Notes under the pieces: model-generated
The model's database searches: none
The model's input: the letters and a program-made list of their open reading frames with translations, nothing else
Told to the model about the DNA's origin: nothing
Program-made: the position numbers and the translations under genes
In this document: in pieces, positions 38,904 to 47,945 of the stretch
Position numbering within the stretch: the first letter of the stretch is position 1
How the letters are laid out: each line of letters opens with the position of its first letter
Source of the DNA: Rhodopirellula sp.
GTDB taxonomy: Bacteria > Planctomycetota > Planctomycetia > Pirellulales > Thermoguttaceae
Length of the DNA stretch: 64,000 nucleotides
Assembly (NCBI GenBank): GCA_012728855.1
Contig: JAAYEH010000704.1
Span: 1 to 64,000, forward strand
Direction: 5' to 3'

Positions 38904-40115
38904 ATGGCATTTCTCAGCCGACTGGCTATTGGGTGGGGTCTGTTCGTCCTTGCGGCTGGGTGCGCTACCCAGTACGAGTCCGGAATACGCGGGCTGAACG
39001 TCACCGGGTCCGGTCCAAGCAACTCCCTTGGTGCCGCAGAGGCGACCACGTCGAAAATCGCTCCACCAAGTCGCAACGCGGAGCCCTTAAGCCGGTCCGA
39101 GGTGGCTCGGGCAATGGCTTACGAGGGGCGCGACACGAAGGAGAGCGTGCGGCAGACGGCAGGGCAGTCGCCGGTGACTGCCGTTTCATCATCGATCAAG
39201 CAGGGGGTCGGCAAGATCACCGATTTCTTCACTCCGGACCCGGTTCCCGTGTCTCGGAACGACCCCACATCTCTGGCCAACGCCTCCAGCCCGGGGCCAG
39301 AACTTTACGTGGCAATGGCACGGCTCAACGAGCAAACGGGAAAGGGCGTCGAGGCGGAGCAGCAGTATCGCAAGGCGCTGGCAATGCGGCCGGACGATCC
39401 GGACGCACTAGTCGGCTTGGCGCGGCTGAAAGACCGTCAGGGGCGACTGGACGAGGCGCTCGAACTGTATCGCCGCGCGGCCGAGGCCGGCCCTTCCGTG
39501 GCTGCGATCCACAACGACCTGGGATTGTGCTGCGCCCGCAATCGAAATACCCCGGAGGCGGTCACGGCGCTGCGTCGCGCTGTGGAACTTGAACCGAGGC
39601 AAAAGCTCTATCGCAACAACCTCGCCGCGGTGTTGGTGGAGTCGGGCGACAACGAGGCGGCCTTCGAGCATCTTCTCGCGGCACACGGTGAGGCGGCCGC
39701 CTGTTACAACTTGGGCTACCTCGTTCAGAAGAAAGGCCAGACCGACCTGGCGCGAAAGTTGTTTGCCAAGGCCGTCCAGAAAGACCCGTCGCTGGGCGAG
39801 GCGCGGGTTTGGCTGGAACGATTGCAGTCGGCCGAGCCGGCGGGCGGAACGCCTCCAGCGGCAATCGCATCGGCCCCGCGGCCGCCGATGTCGGCCAGCG
39901 TGGTTCGCCAGCTTCCTCCCACCGAAGCTCGGCCGGGATCGGCGGTTGCGGCTTCCTTGCCGCCGTCGGTCGGACGAGACGTCGCGAAAACTATTGAATC
40001 GCCGCTGCCGTGGCCGCGGGGTTCCGCACCAGCGCTCAACGCCCCGCTTCCGGCCGACTTGTCCGTCGGACCGAATCTCCATCCCTTGCCGCCCGTCGAC
40101 GCCACTGCGAAGTAG
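38904..40115 (+). CDS. TPR-containing lipoprotein, possibly TadD-like
   Basis: lipobox LAAGC; TPRs LYVAMARLNEQTGKGVEAEQQYRKALAMRPDDPDALVGLARLKDRQGRLDEALELYRRAAEAGP. Confidence 0.8.
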   Translation: MAFLSRLAIGWGLFVLAAGCATQYESGIRGLNVTGSGPSNSLGAAEATTSKIAPPSRNAEPLSRSEVARAMAYEGRDTKESVRQTAGQSPVTAVSSSIKQGVGKITDFFTPDPVPVSRNDPTSLANASSPGPELYVAMARLNEQTGKGVEAEQQYRKALAMRPDDPDALVGLARLKDRQGRLDEALELYRRAAEAGPSVAAIHNDLGLCCARNRNTPEAVTALRRAVELEPRQKLYRNNLAAVLVESGDNEAAFEHLLAAHGEAAACYNLGYLVQKKGQTDLARKLFAKAVQKDPSLGEARVWLERLQSAEPAGGTPPAAIASAPRPPMSASVVRQLPPTEARPGSAVAASLPPSVGRDVAKTIESPLPWPRGSAPALNAPLPADLSVGPNLHPLPPVDATAK

Positions 40116-40147
40116 CGATTCCCCCGTCGCGTTCAATGGCGTAAGAG

Positions 40148-40170
40148 TACGTCAGGCCTTCCAGCCTAAC
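40148..40170. repeat. palindromic element family 3, copy 1
   Basis: TACGTCAGGCCTTCCAGCCTAAC; AGGC/GCCT stem; 3' of the TPR lipoprotein gene. Confidence 0.7.
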
Positions 40171-40519
40171 TCGGCATCGGTATAACTTCTACGAGAAGAG
40201 TTGTTGTTGTCGTAGGAGTGGAATTCCCCGTTCGCCAAGAGCAGCGAAATGGATACGGCATCCGTTAAACCGCGTAGTCCTTGGCTTGCTGGGCTTTCGG
40301 CTTTTTGTGATGATCGATGCGTCCATGTTGGCAAGGCGCAATCGCCACGCGTCCCGCAAGCGATATCAGCGGTGTGCTGGGCGATAATCGGCGAATGTCC
40401 AAGGACAGCCGAATCTCCGGGCCTATTCCGATGGCCGACTTGCACGGGAAAGCGCGGCTGATCTATTGGTCGCGTACACGCATCTTCCCCGATCCGGACG
40501 ACATAACCCGCTACTCTTC

Positions 40520-40540
40520 CGATCCCATTCGGTGGGATCG
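40520..40540. repeat. hairpin with TTCGG loop
   Basis: CGATCCCA-TTCGG-TGGGATCG, 8-bp perfect stem. Confidence 0.6.
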
Positions 40541-40619
40541 AGTTGGGTTGCGACTTGATTGAGGACGCAGGAGTTCCTTCGCCAATTCTGGCCTGGTTCA
40601 AGAGCGGGTCGCAGCCAGT

Positions 40620-40644
40620 AGGTTCCGCTTGCCGAGCGGAACCT
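40620..40644. repeat. palindromic element family 1, copy 2
   Basis: AGGTTCCGCT-TGCCG-AGCGGAACCT, 10-bp perfect stem. Confidence 0.85.
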
Positions 40645-40700
40645 GAGCGGCTAAGTGAAGTTTCCACTCGGTGGGGCGATAGGACGCCAACTCTGCGCCC

Positions 40701-40725
40701 AGGTTCCGCTTGCCGAGTGGGACCT
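40701..40725. repeat. palindromic element family 1, copy 3
   Basis: AGGTTCCGCT-TGCCG-AGTGGGACCT; stem retained through two G-U type pairs. Confidence 0.8.
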
Positions 40726-40859
40726 AACTTCTGTTACCTGTCAACGTCGAGATTTGAACCAGGCCCCAATTCTTAGGTCTGAATGGCCGAATCCTTTGCT
40801 TCTCGACAGATGCAACAGAAGGTATATTCGAGGATGGATTAGTGGTATGCGCACCTCTG

Positions 40860-40904
40860 GGAGGGGAAGTTTCGCGGCGGACAGAACCAGCCGCAGTTTC
40901 CTCC
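40860..40904 (+). other. predicted nested hairpin in leader of homocysteine methyltransferase/MetF gene
   Basis: GGAGGGGA/TTTCCTCC outer and GCGGC/GCCGC inner stems, 27 nt before ATG 40931. Confidence 0.45.
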
Positions 40905-40930
40905 AGCAGGAAGGAACCCTCGCTTCTCTC

Positions 40931-42796
40931 ATGACCGACCGACCAACTTTCGTCGATGCACTCCACAGCGGGGTGCTTGTTTTTGACGGCCCGATGGGAA
41001 CGGAACTCTATCGGCATCATGTTTTCACCAACCGCTGTTTCGACGAGCTTTGCCTCTCCGATCCTTCCTTGATTCGACAAATCCACGCCGACTACTGCGA
41101 TGCCGGGGCCGACGTGCTTACCACCAACACCTTCGGGGCCAATCGCATTGCGCTGGGCAAGTTCGGTCTTGCCGAACGACTGCGGGAAATCTGCACCGCC
41201 GGCGCCCGCATCGCCCGAGAGGTTGCCGACGGGGCCGGGCGGCCGGTCTGGGTCGCCGGATCAATCGGTCCCCTGCCGCCCCAACCACAGCAGGAGAGCG
41301 AACTGGAGGAGATGGTTGTGGAACAGGTGGAGGCCCTGGTGGCAGGCGGGGCCGACTTCATCCTTTTTGAGACGCAGCCGATGCGGCAGTCGCTCGAGCG
41401 GTCGGCCGCGGCCATGCGTCGGTTGCCCGGCGTTCCTTTTGTCCTCTCCTTTACTGTTGTCCAGCGCGCGGAGACCGCCTCCGGCGAACCGGTCGAGCGG
41501 ATGCTCGCGCCGCTGCCGGAAGGCTCCCCACAGCCCATCGCCTGGGGCATGAACTGCGGCACGGGACCGGACGGGCTGCTCAGCGCCGTCGAGAAGGCGG
41601 TCCACCTGACCAACCTGCCGTTGATCGTGCAACCCAACGCCGGAATGCCCCGCGAAGTCGATCACCGCAACATCTATTTCTGCTCGCCGGAATACCTGAC
41701 GAGCTACGCCCGCCAGTATGTCGATTTGGGCGTCGGCGCCGTGGGCGGCTGCTGCGGCATCACCCCGGAGCATATCCGGGAAATGGCGGCGGCGATCAAG
41801 CCGCTGGCCCGCTCCCGCGTGAGACGCGTGATGGTCGCCGAGCCGGCGGAATCGGCCGAGTTGAGGGAGCCCACCGCAGTAGCCGAGCGATCTCGCCTGG
41901 CCTGGCGGCTGACGCATGGCAAGTGGTGTACGAGCGTCGAACTGCTGCCGCCGCGTGGTTGGGATCTCAGCGCGACGATCGAAAAGTCGCGATCCCTCTA
42001 TCGCCACGGGATCGACGCCATCAATATCCCCGACGGCCCGCGGGCCAGCTCGCGGATTTCCTCGCTGGTCGTCGCCGAGCGGATCCAGCAGGCGGTGGGC
42101 ATCGAGGTGATCTTGCACTTCTGCTGCCGCGACCGCAATCTTATCGGGATGCAGGCCGATCTGTTGGCCTGCGCCGCTTGTGACGTCCACAACATCCTCT
42201 TCGTTACCGGCGATCCGCCCAAGCTGGGCAACTACCCGCACGCCACCGGTGTCTTCGATACGGATTCCATCGGCATGGCCGGCGTGCAGAAGAGGCTCAA
42301 CTGCGGGCTCGATCTGGGCGGACAGGCGATCGAGCCGCAGACGTCGGCCTTCATCGGCGTCGGCCTCGACCCCACCGCGCTGGACCACCGGCGCGAACTG
42401 GACCGCTTCCGTCAAAAGGTCGAGGCAGGGGCGGAGTTTGCCATCACACAGCCGGTCTTTGATCCCGATGCGCTGCTGCGATTTCTCGACGAGGTCCGGC
42501 AGTACGAAATACCCATTCTTGCCGGCGTGTGGCCTCTGGCCAGTTACCGCAACGCCATGTTCCTGCACAACGAAGTCCCCGGCGTGGAGATCCCGGATGC
42601 GATTATGCAGCGGATGGCATCCGTCTCCAGCCGCGAGGAGCAGATGGCGATGGGCGTCCGCATTGCCCAGGAATCGGTGCGGCGGGTACACGACCGCATT
42701 GCCGGCATCCAGGTGAGCGCTCCGTTCGGCAAGGTGGAAACGGCGTTGGCGGTGATCGAGGGATGGAACGACAGTTATTCCCCCGCCGATCCTTGA
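40931..42796 (+). CDS. bifunctional homocysteine S-methyltransferase / methylenetetrahydrofolate reductase
   Basis: N-term VFDGPMGTELYRH, AGADVLTTNTFGANRIAL, GGCCGITPEHI; C-term SVELLPPRGWDLS, HFCCRDRNLIGMQADLLACAACDVHNILFVTGDPPKLGNYP, EFAITQPVFDPDALLRFLDEV. Confidence 0.93.
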   Translation: MTDRPTFVDALHSGVLVFDGPMGTELYRHHVFTNRCFDELCLSDPSLIRQIHADYCDAGADVLTTNTFGANRIALGKFGLAERLREICTAGARIAREVADGAGRPVWVAGSIGPLPPQPQQESELEEMVVEQVEALVAGGADFILFETQPMRQSLERSAAAMRRLPGVPFVLSFTVVQRAETASGEPVERMLAPLPEGSPQPIAWGMNCGTGPDGLLSAVEKAVHLTNLPLIVQPNAGMPREVDHRNIYFCSPEYLTSYARQYVDLGVGAVGGCCGITPEHIREMAAAIKPLARSRVRRVMVAEPAESAELREPTAVAERSRLAWRLTHGKWCTSVELLPPRGWDLSATIEKSRSLYRHGIDAINIPDGPRASSRISSLVVAERIQQAVGIEVILHFCCRDRNLIGMQADLLACAACDVHNILFVTGDPPKLGNYPHATGVFDTDSIGMAGVQKRLNCGLDLGGQAIEPQTSAFIGVGLDPTALDHRRELDRFRQKVEAGAEFAITQPVFDPDALLRFLDEVRQYEIPILAGVWPLASYRNAMFLHNEVPGVEIPDAIMQRMASVSSREEQMAMGVRIAQESVRRVHDRIAGIQVSAPFGKVETALAVIEGWNDSYSPADP

Positions 42797-43218
42797 TTCT
42801 TTGCCGCCCGGTTCGTCAACCCCAGCAACAGACATCCCAAGAAAATGATAACGGGCCCTTCCCCGAGGGTCCATAACAGCGGCATCCCTACGACGATATC
42901 CAACGCGAGCATTCCGATCCCGAAGAGGATTTTCAGCACGGCGAGGCACTTCACCACCGGCAAGAGGCGGCGGACGTTGAGCGAGATAAAAAGAAACAGA
43001 GCGCCTTGGACGGCATAGAGCCCGGATTGCGAACGGGTCAGGTACTGAACGATCCGATCCGCGGGCAACTCACCCATGCCCAGACCGCGGTGAATCTCTT
43101 CCATCCAGACAAGCGGCATCACCGCCGGAATCAAGGCGGTCAAGAGAATCGCTGCATAGATCCGCAGCAAGACGATCACCGCCCGCTCGGCGCGGCTTGC
43201 CCGAATAGTCTGGTGCAT
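42775..43218 (-). CDS. hypothetical membrane protein (about 4 TM)
   Basis: 147 aa with hydrophobic segments IYAAILLTALIPAVMPLVW, LYAVQGALFLFISL, GPVIIFLGCLLLGL. Confidence 0.65.
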   Translation of the reverse strand: MHQTIRASRAERAVIVLLRIYAAILLTALIPAVMPLVWMEEIHRGLGMGELPADRIVQYLTRSQSGLYAVQGALFLFISLNVRRLLPVVKCLAVLKILFGIGMLALDIVVGMPLLWTLGEGPVIIFLGCLLLGLTNRAAKNQGSAGE

Positions 43219-43291
43219 AGCGACCCGTGCATCCCGTGGTTGAGCGATGACTTCGTTCCACTTGGCATCGGCGGCGCAAAGACGCCTTCGC

Positions 43292-44038
43292 TCAATTGCC
43301 CGCCGCCGCTGCCTCCGATTCCGCCATCACCCGGTCGTAGGCTGCGACGATCATGTCGGCTGCCGCCTCCGTACCGAGCCGATCCACCCGAATCACCAAG
43401 TCGTACAGGTGCGGATCGTTGAGATCGCGGCGGAAGAACTGCCGAACAAATTCGTTGCGGCCCCGTTCGGCATCCGCCATCCAGCGGCGGGCAGCGGCTT
43501 CGTCCAAGTTCCCCTGCTGCATGATTCGCGAGAGCCGGTACTTCTCCTCGGCAATGATCCGCACGGCCAGTCCATGGTCTCGCGGCAGCAGGAATTGGGC
43601 GCCGCGACCCACAAAGATCACGTTTCCCTTGCGGGCACGGCTAAGAACGACGCGAGCCAGATGCACGACGTACTTCTCGTGGGAAATCAGCTTGGGATCG
43701 ACCCAAGCGCCCAGGATGTCGAACGCCCAGTTGGAGGTCGTCTCGTCGACCAATTCGAGCATCGACTTGGACAGGCGATAACGCTCGGCCACCTGGTCCA
43801 GAAGATTCCGGTCCATCACCTCCCAGCCGAGCCTTTGGCCCAATCTTGCCGCGAGTTCGCTGCCACCGGCGCCGACCTCTCGGGAGATGGAAATGTAGTG
43901 GCCAAGCGGCGGATGAGTCCGGTGATGACCGTGGACTCCGATCTCGCGACCGGCGATCTCTTCGGTCATCGCCCAAGCCTTCATTTGCCGCTCGGCGGCT
44001 GCGAAAACCTTGGGTTCCATGGGTGTCTGCACTCTCAT
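43292..44038 (-). CDS. cytidylate kinase-like family protein
   Basis: YISISREVGAGGSELAARLGQRLGWEVMDRNLLDQVAERYRLS, VIFVGRGAQFLLPRDHGLAVRIIAEEKYRLSRIMQ. Confidence 0.85.
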   Translation of the reverse strand: MRVQTPMEPKVFAAAERQMKAWAMTEEIAGREIGVHGHHRTHPPLGHYISISREVGAGGSELAARLGQRLGWEVMDRNLLDQVAERYRLSKSMLELVDETTSNWAFDILGAWVDPKLISHEKYVVHLARVVLSRARKGNVIFVGRGAQFLLPRDHGLAVRIIAEEKYRLSRIMQQGNLDEAAARRWMADAERGRNEFVRQFFRRDLNDPHLYDLVIRVDRLGTEAAADMIVAAYDRVMAESEAAAAGN

Positions 44039-44352
44039 GATCGGCCTCCTCGTTTGAGAGAAGATGGACTCGCGGACCATGTCGAGAAGCCGAACCCTCC
44101 CTGGCCGCGAGCGAACGACAAGCAACCGCATCGACACGCCGAGGCAGCAGACATGCCCACAGCTTGGGGCACCCGCAATGGAATTGCAGAATGCCACCTT
44201 GGAGTTATGCGCCTTCAGTTATTTTAATGGATCAGCGTAGCCAGGGGAAGCGCTTGGTGCAAAGTTTTTCCAGAATAATTATTTGGAATCAATCCTGCGG
44301 CTGGATAGGCCAAGGCATTGTGCCCGGCGAGTAGAAATCGCCAGCAGAGACT

Positions 44353-44670
44353 CTATCGCAAGAAATCGAATACCCCGGCAGGGCCGTAGCCGAAGTCTCT
44401 GGCGGAGAAATTCATCCCGTAGCCGTAGCCTGCCTGAAAACCAGGATAGTACCCATAACCTGGGCCGTACCCGTAACCGCGGTACATCGGTTGGTAGCCG
44501 TAACCGCCGGGGTAATACCAGCGGTAGCCATAATAACCGTAAGGGACGGACGAGTAGCCGTAGCTGCCGTGCCACCCCCGTTGAGCCTCGGCCGGAGCCA
44601 CTGGAACCGCGAGCCACAACGCTCCGAGGAGCACCAGCGTAACCGTTGCCGTCCAAACTGACTTGAACAT
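44353..44670 (-). CDS. secreted Tyr/Gly-rich low-complexity protein
   Basis: signal peptide MFKSVWTATVTLVLLGALWLAVPVAPAEAQ then GWHGSYGYSSVPYGYYGYRWYYPGGYGYQPMYRGYGYGPGYGYYPGFQAGYGYG. Confidence 0.65.
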   Translation of the reverse strand: MFKSVWTATVTLVLLGALWLAVPVAPAEAQRGWHGSYGYSSVPYGYYGYRWYYPGGYGYQPMYRGYGYGPGYGYYPGFQAGYGYGMNFSARDFGYGPAGVFDFLR

Positions 44671-44866
44671 CGGAAACCTCCTTTTTGGGCATTTTGCAGG
44701 GATATAATCTTCCGACTCCCCTCGGCCGCCGGGGTGCGTCCCGGCTCATTCGCCTCAAACGCAAGCCGCTGGGGTATCGCTCACCCAAATCATACGCCAA
44801 CAGGCTGCTGGAGACTCTAACCCTTGGTTACTACTCCGGCGAGAAAGCCCGACTTACTTGGGCAGA

Positions 44867-45517
44867 CTACGGGCCGCAGTGCGCGTCGCCGCGTCCACAA
44901 CAATCGCCGCGCAGCGCCTCAAGCCCTTCGCGGACGACCAACGGCACGATCACCAGGGCGGCCACGGGGTCCGCCCATGCCCAGCCGAAGGCCGCGTTGA
45001 GAGACAGTCCGACCAGCGTGGCCAGCGAAAGCCATGCGCATGTGATCGTTTCGTAGGAATCGGCCCGCAAAGCGGCGCTTCCGAGACGTTCCGCGGTTCG
45101 CAGTTTGGCCCAGCCCAAGACCGGCATGGCGACGAGAGACGCCGAGGTCAAGACAACGCCGATCACGCTCTCTTCGGCCTCCCGGCCGTAGCCGATGAGC
45201 CGCCGGGCAGCGTCGACGACGATATAGACGGCCAGCGCCAGCAGCAGGATGCCGGCGATCTTCGCCGCCGTTCGTTCTCGCTCCTCAACCCGCTGCGGCG
45301 AGCGGCGATCGAGTTCTTTGAGCAATCGCCAGAGAACGACCGAGGCGCTGGTGACCTCGATGATCGAGTCGACTCCGAAACTGAACAACGCCACCGAACT
45401 TGCCAGCAATCCCGCGGCAACGGCGATGGCGCCTTCCGCCACGTTCCAAACAATCAGTGCCCATTCGAGCCGGACCGCTCGGCGAAGAAGAGGCGTACGG
45501 GAAAAATCGGCGGACAC
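44867..45517 (-). CDS. cation diffusion facilitator-like transporter
   Basis: RRAVRLEWALIVWNVAEGAIAVAAGLLASSVALFSFGVDSIIEVTSASVVLWRL, ADSYETITCAWLSLATLVGLSLNAAFGWAWADPVAALVIV; GTG start inferred (ORF extends to 45571). Confidence 0.75.
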   Translation of the reverse strand: MSADFSRTPLLRRAVRLEWALIVWNVAEGAIAVAAGLLASSVALFSFGVDSIIEVTSASVVLWRLLKELDRRSPQRVEERERTAAKIAGILLLALAVYIVVDAARRLIGYGREAEESVIGVVLTSASLVAMPVLGWAKLRTAERLGSAALRADSYETITCAWLSLATLVGLSLNAAFGWAWADPVAALVIVPLVVREGLEALRGDCCGRGDAHCGP

Positions 45518-45533
45518 GGCGAGGCAACCTAAA

Positions 45534-46805
45534 CTAGTCTTTGGCGATCGTGGGCCGGCGTGCCCCGCCAATCGCCATCAGGTGCGATACCGTCCGCAGG
45601 TACATCACTCCGTCGGCGATCGCCGGCGTGCTATTGCTTCGCTCGCCGAGATCCATGCGGCTCACCAACTCGTACTTTTCCGACGCCGCGAGCACGACCA
45701 ATTCGCCCTCGCGCGAGATGCAGTAGAGATGACCGCCGACGCGTACCGGTGAACCGAAGAAATTGCCGCCGACGCGCTCCTTCCAGAGAACCTCGCCCGT
45801 GGGTGCGTTCAGGCAGGTGACCACCCCTTGGTCCCCCCAGAGGAAGACAAGGGGATCCTTGGCAATCGGCGTAGGCACGTAGGGGAGAGCCCCTTTCATC
45901 TCATAGACTAACTCGGGCTTCGTGCTGTTGGCCGGATCGCCGGGGCGGACGGCTACCATCCGCCTACCGACGCCGCCCCCGCCGCAACCGGCGACAATCA
46001 GTCCCGAGGCTACGGCGGGTGAGCCGACCACGCGGTAGGTTATCACGTCGATTTCCCAGTTCACCGCCCCCGTCCGTGGATCGAGGCTGCTGACGCCATG
46101 CGCCCAACTTGATTGGATCAATTGCGGCGGCCCGCCTTCGGATTGGTAGATCAGCGGAGTGGCGTAGGCCGTCTTTTCGGTTTTCCGCGGTGTCTGCCAG
46201 CGAGTCTCGCCCGTCTTCGCATCTAGCGCGAAGGTGGAACTTTCGCCGTCCTGATCGTTCGACAAGATCACCAGATCCTCGAAGACGATCGGCGACGCGC
46301 CGTATCCGTGCTCCGCAACGAACGGCCCCACCTCTCGCCGCCAGATCTCCGCACCCGACACCTGATCCAGAGCCGCCACATGGTATTCCTCCGGCGTCGC
46401 CCAGACAAAATAGAGCCGCTCCGCGTCCAACGCGGGCGTCGACGACGCATAGCAATTGAGCTTGTGTTTCGGATGCGTGGTCGAGGCGTACTCGCGTTTC
46501 CAGATCGGGCTGCCGTCGCCCGTTCGCAAGCAGTGGATGACCTGTGTGGCATCGTCCTCGGAGGCCGACGTGACGAAGACCCGCTCACCGCAAATCACCG
46601 GCGACGAATAGCCGATCCCCGGCAATTCCACCCGCCATCGATAGTCGTCAGCGGTCCAGCGCACCGGAATGGTCGTAGCCTCGCTGATCCCTGTTCCGTT
46701 GGGGCCGCGGAATCGGGACCACGAGCCATCGGCGGCCTCGATCGCCGAAGATAAGGATATCGACAACAGTCCGAACAAAAGACAACCGCGGAAAGTCCGG
46801 TTCAT
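45534..46805 (-). CDS. PQQ-like beta-propeller repeat protein, secreted
   Basis: start MNRTFRGCLLFGLLS; WSRFRGPNGTGIS, GEILWKERVGGNFFGSPVRVGGHLYCISREGELVVLAAS blades. Confidence 0.88.
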   Translation of the reverse strand: MNRTFRGCLLFGLLSISLSSAIEAADGSWSRFRGPNGTGISEATTIPVRWTADDYRWRVELPGIGYSSPVICGERVFVTSASEDDATQVIHCLRTGDGSPIWKREYASTTHPKHKLNCYASSTPALDAERLYFVWATPEEYHVAALDQVSGAEIWRREVGPFVAEHGYGASPIVFEDLVILSNDQDGESSTFALDAKTGETRWQTPRKTEKTAYATPLIYQSEGGPPQLIQSSWAHGVSSLDPRTGAVNWEIDVITYRVVGSPAVASGLIVAGCGGGGVGRRMVAVRPGDPANSTKPELVYEMKGALPYVPTPIAKDPLVFLWGDQGVVTCLNAPTGEVLWKERVGGNFFGSPVRVGGHLYCISREGELVVLAASEKYELVSRMDLGERSNSTPAIADGVMYLRTVSHLMAIGGARRPTIAKD

Positions 46806-47009
46806 TGTGCAAGTCCCTGGGGGGATGGACGGGAGGAAATTCAACCAATTCTAGCCTCCGTGGGCATGGCATGTCGACTGCCCGCACGAAACCCGTGTTG
46901 CCCCACGAGCGTCTGCCGCGCTACAATCCCTTTGCGGCGACCGCATGCCGGGGCATCACCCCTAACGCAACTTGCGGCCGCAAAACAACGAGCCGAAATA
47001 GCCGTATAA

Positions 47010-47870
47010 ATGACGTCTATCCGTCAATCCACCGAGGGGCTGCTGATCATCGGCCACGGCACCCGCGAACCGAAGGGGGTCGCGGCCATGCTGGACATTG
47101 CCAGGCAGACGGCGGCGCTGACTCGCGGATCGCTCGTCGAGCCGTGCTTTCTGGAAATGGCCTCACCGACCATTGCTCAAGGGGTTGGTCGACTGGTAGC
47201 GCAGGGGGCCAGGCGGATTCGCGCTGTCCCGTTGTTGCTTTTTGCCGCGGGACACGTCCGCCGCGACATCCCTCGGGCGCTCGCCGCTTCACAATCGGAA
47301 TACCCGGATGTGGAAATCGAGCAGGCTGCCCACCTGGGTTGTCGGGCGCCGATTGTGGAACTGTCGGCTCGACGTTATCGCGAGGCGATGGTCCGCCAAC
47401 CAGCGGCCGCTGGCGAAAAGACGTCCCTCATTATGGTAGGCCGGGGAAGCCGCGATGCTGATGCAACGCGCGAGATGTATGATTTCGCGGAACATCGCCG
47501 ACGGATGGTTCCTGTGGACACCCTCCAAGTGTGCTTTCTGGCGTTCCAGCAGCCGCGTCTTCCATTGGCTCTTGAGCAGGCGGCGAAAAGCGGCGCGAAG
47601 CAAGTCGTCGTCCAGCCCCATTTGCTATTCGCGGGCACCTTGCTGGAGCGGTTTCATGCCGAGGTTAACTTGGCCCGGAAAAGGTGGCCTGCGACTGGCT
47701 GGATCACCACAGACGTTCTTGGCCCGGAACAACTTATCGCGATGGCGGTGGCAGCGGAAAGTGCCCGGCAGAACCGATCCGCTTTGGATGCCGTATCGGA
47801 AGGAGAGTCAATGGGCGGCAACTCAGGGGGGTGGCAGTCCGATCTTGTTCCCGGGTGGATTTCTGGGTAG
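47010..47870 (+). CDS. sirohydrochlorin chelatase / CbiX family
   Basis: GLLIIGHGTREPKGVAAML, EPCFLEMASPTIAQGVGRLVAQGARRIRAVPLLLFAAGHVRRDIP, IMVGRGSRDADATREMY, HLLFAGTLLERF: two CbiX halves. Confidence 0.9.
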   Translation: MTSIRQSTEGLLIIGHGTREPKGVAAMLDIARQTAALTRGSLVEPCFLEMASPTIAQGVGRLVAQGARRIRAVPLLLFAAGHVRRDIPRALAASQSEYPDVEIEQAAHLGCRAPIVELSARRYREAMVRQPAAAGEKTSLIMVGRGSRDADATREMYDFAEHRRRMVPVDTLQVCFLAFQQPRLPLALEQAAKSGAKQVVVQPHLLFAGTLLERFHAEVNLARKRWPATGWITTDVLGPEQLIAMAVAAESARQNRSALDAVSEGESMGGNSGGWQSDLVPGWISG

Positions 47871-47945
47871 GATACACCCGATCTGTACGTTTGTGGGTGT
47901 TAGGTATTTCCGTTAAACTTTCGCGGTTTTTTGAGGTGGATCTGA

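Noticed and set aside
44250-44290. Similarity between tggtgcaaagtttttccagaataattatttgg and 51650-51690 (tggtgcgctgtcgattttttcgccaggattattactgg)
   Set aside because: Only a loose match with gaps; too weak to call a repeat without alignment statistics
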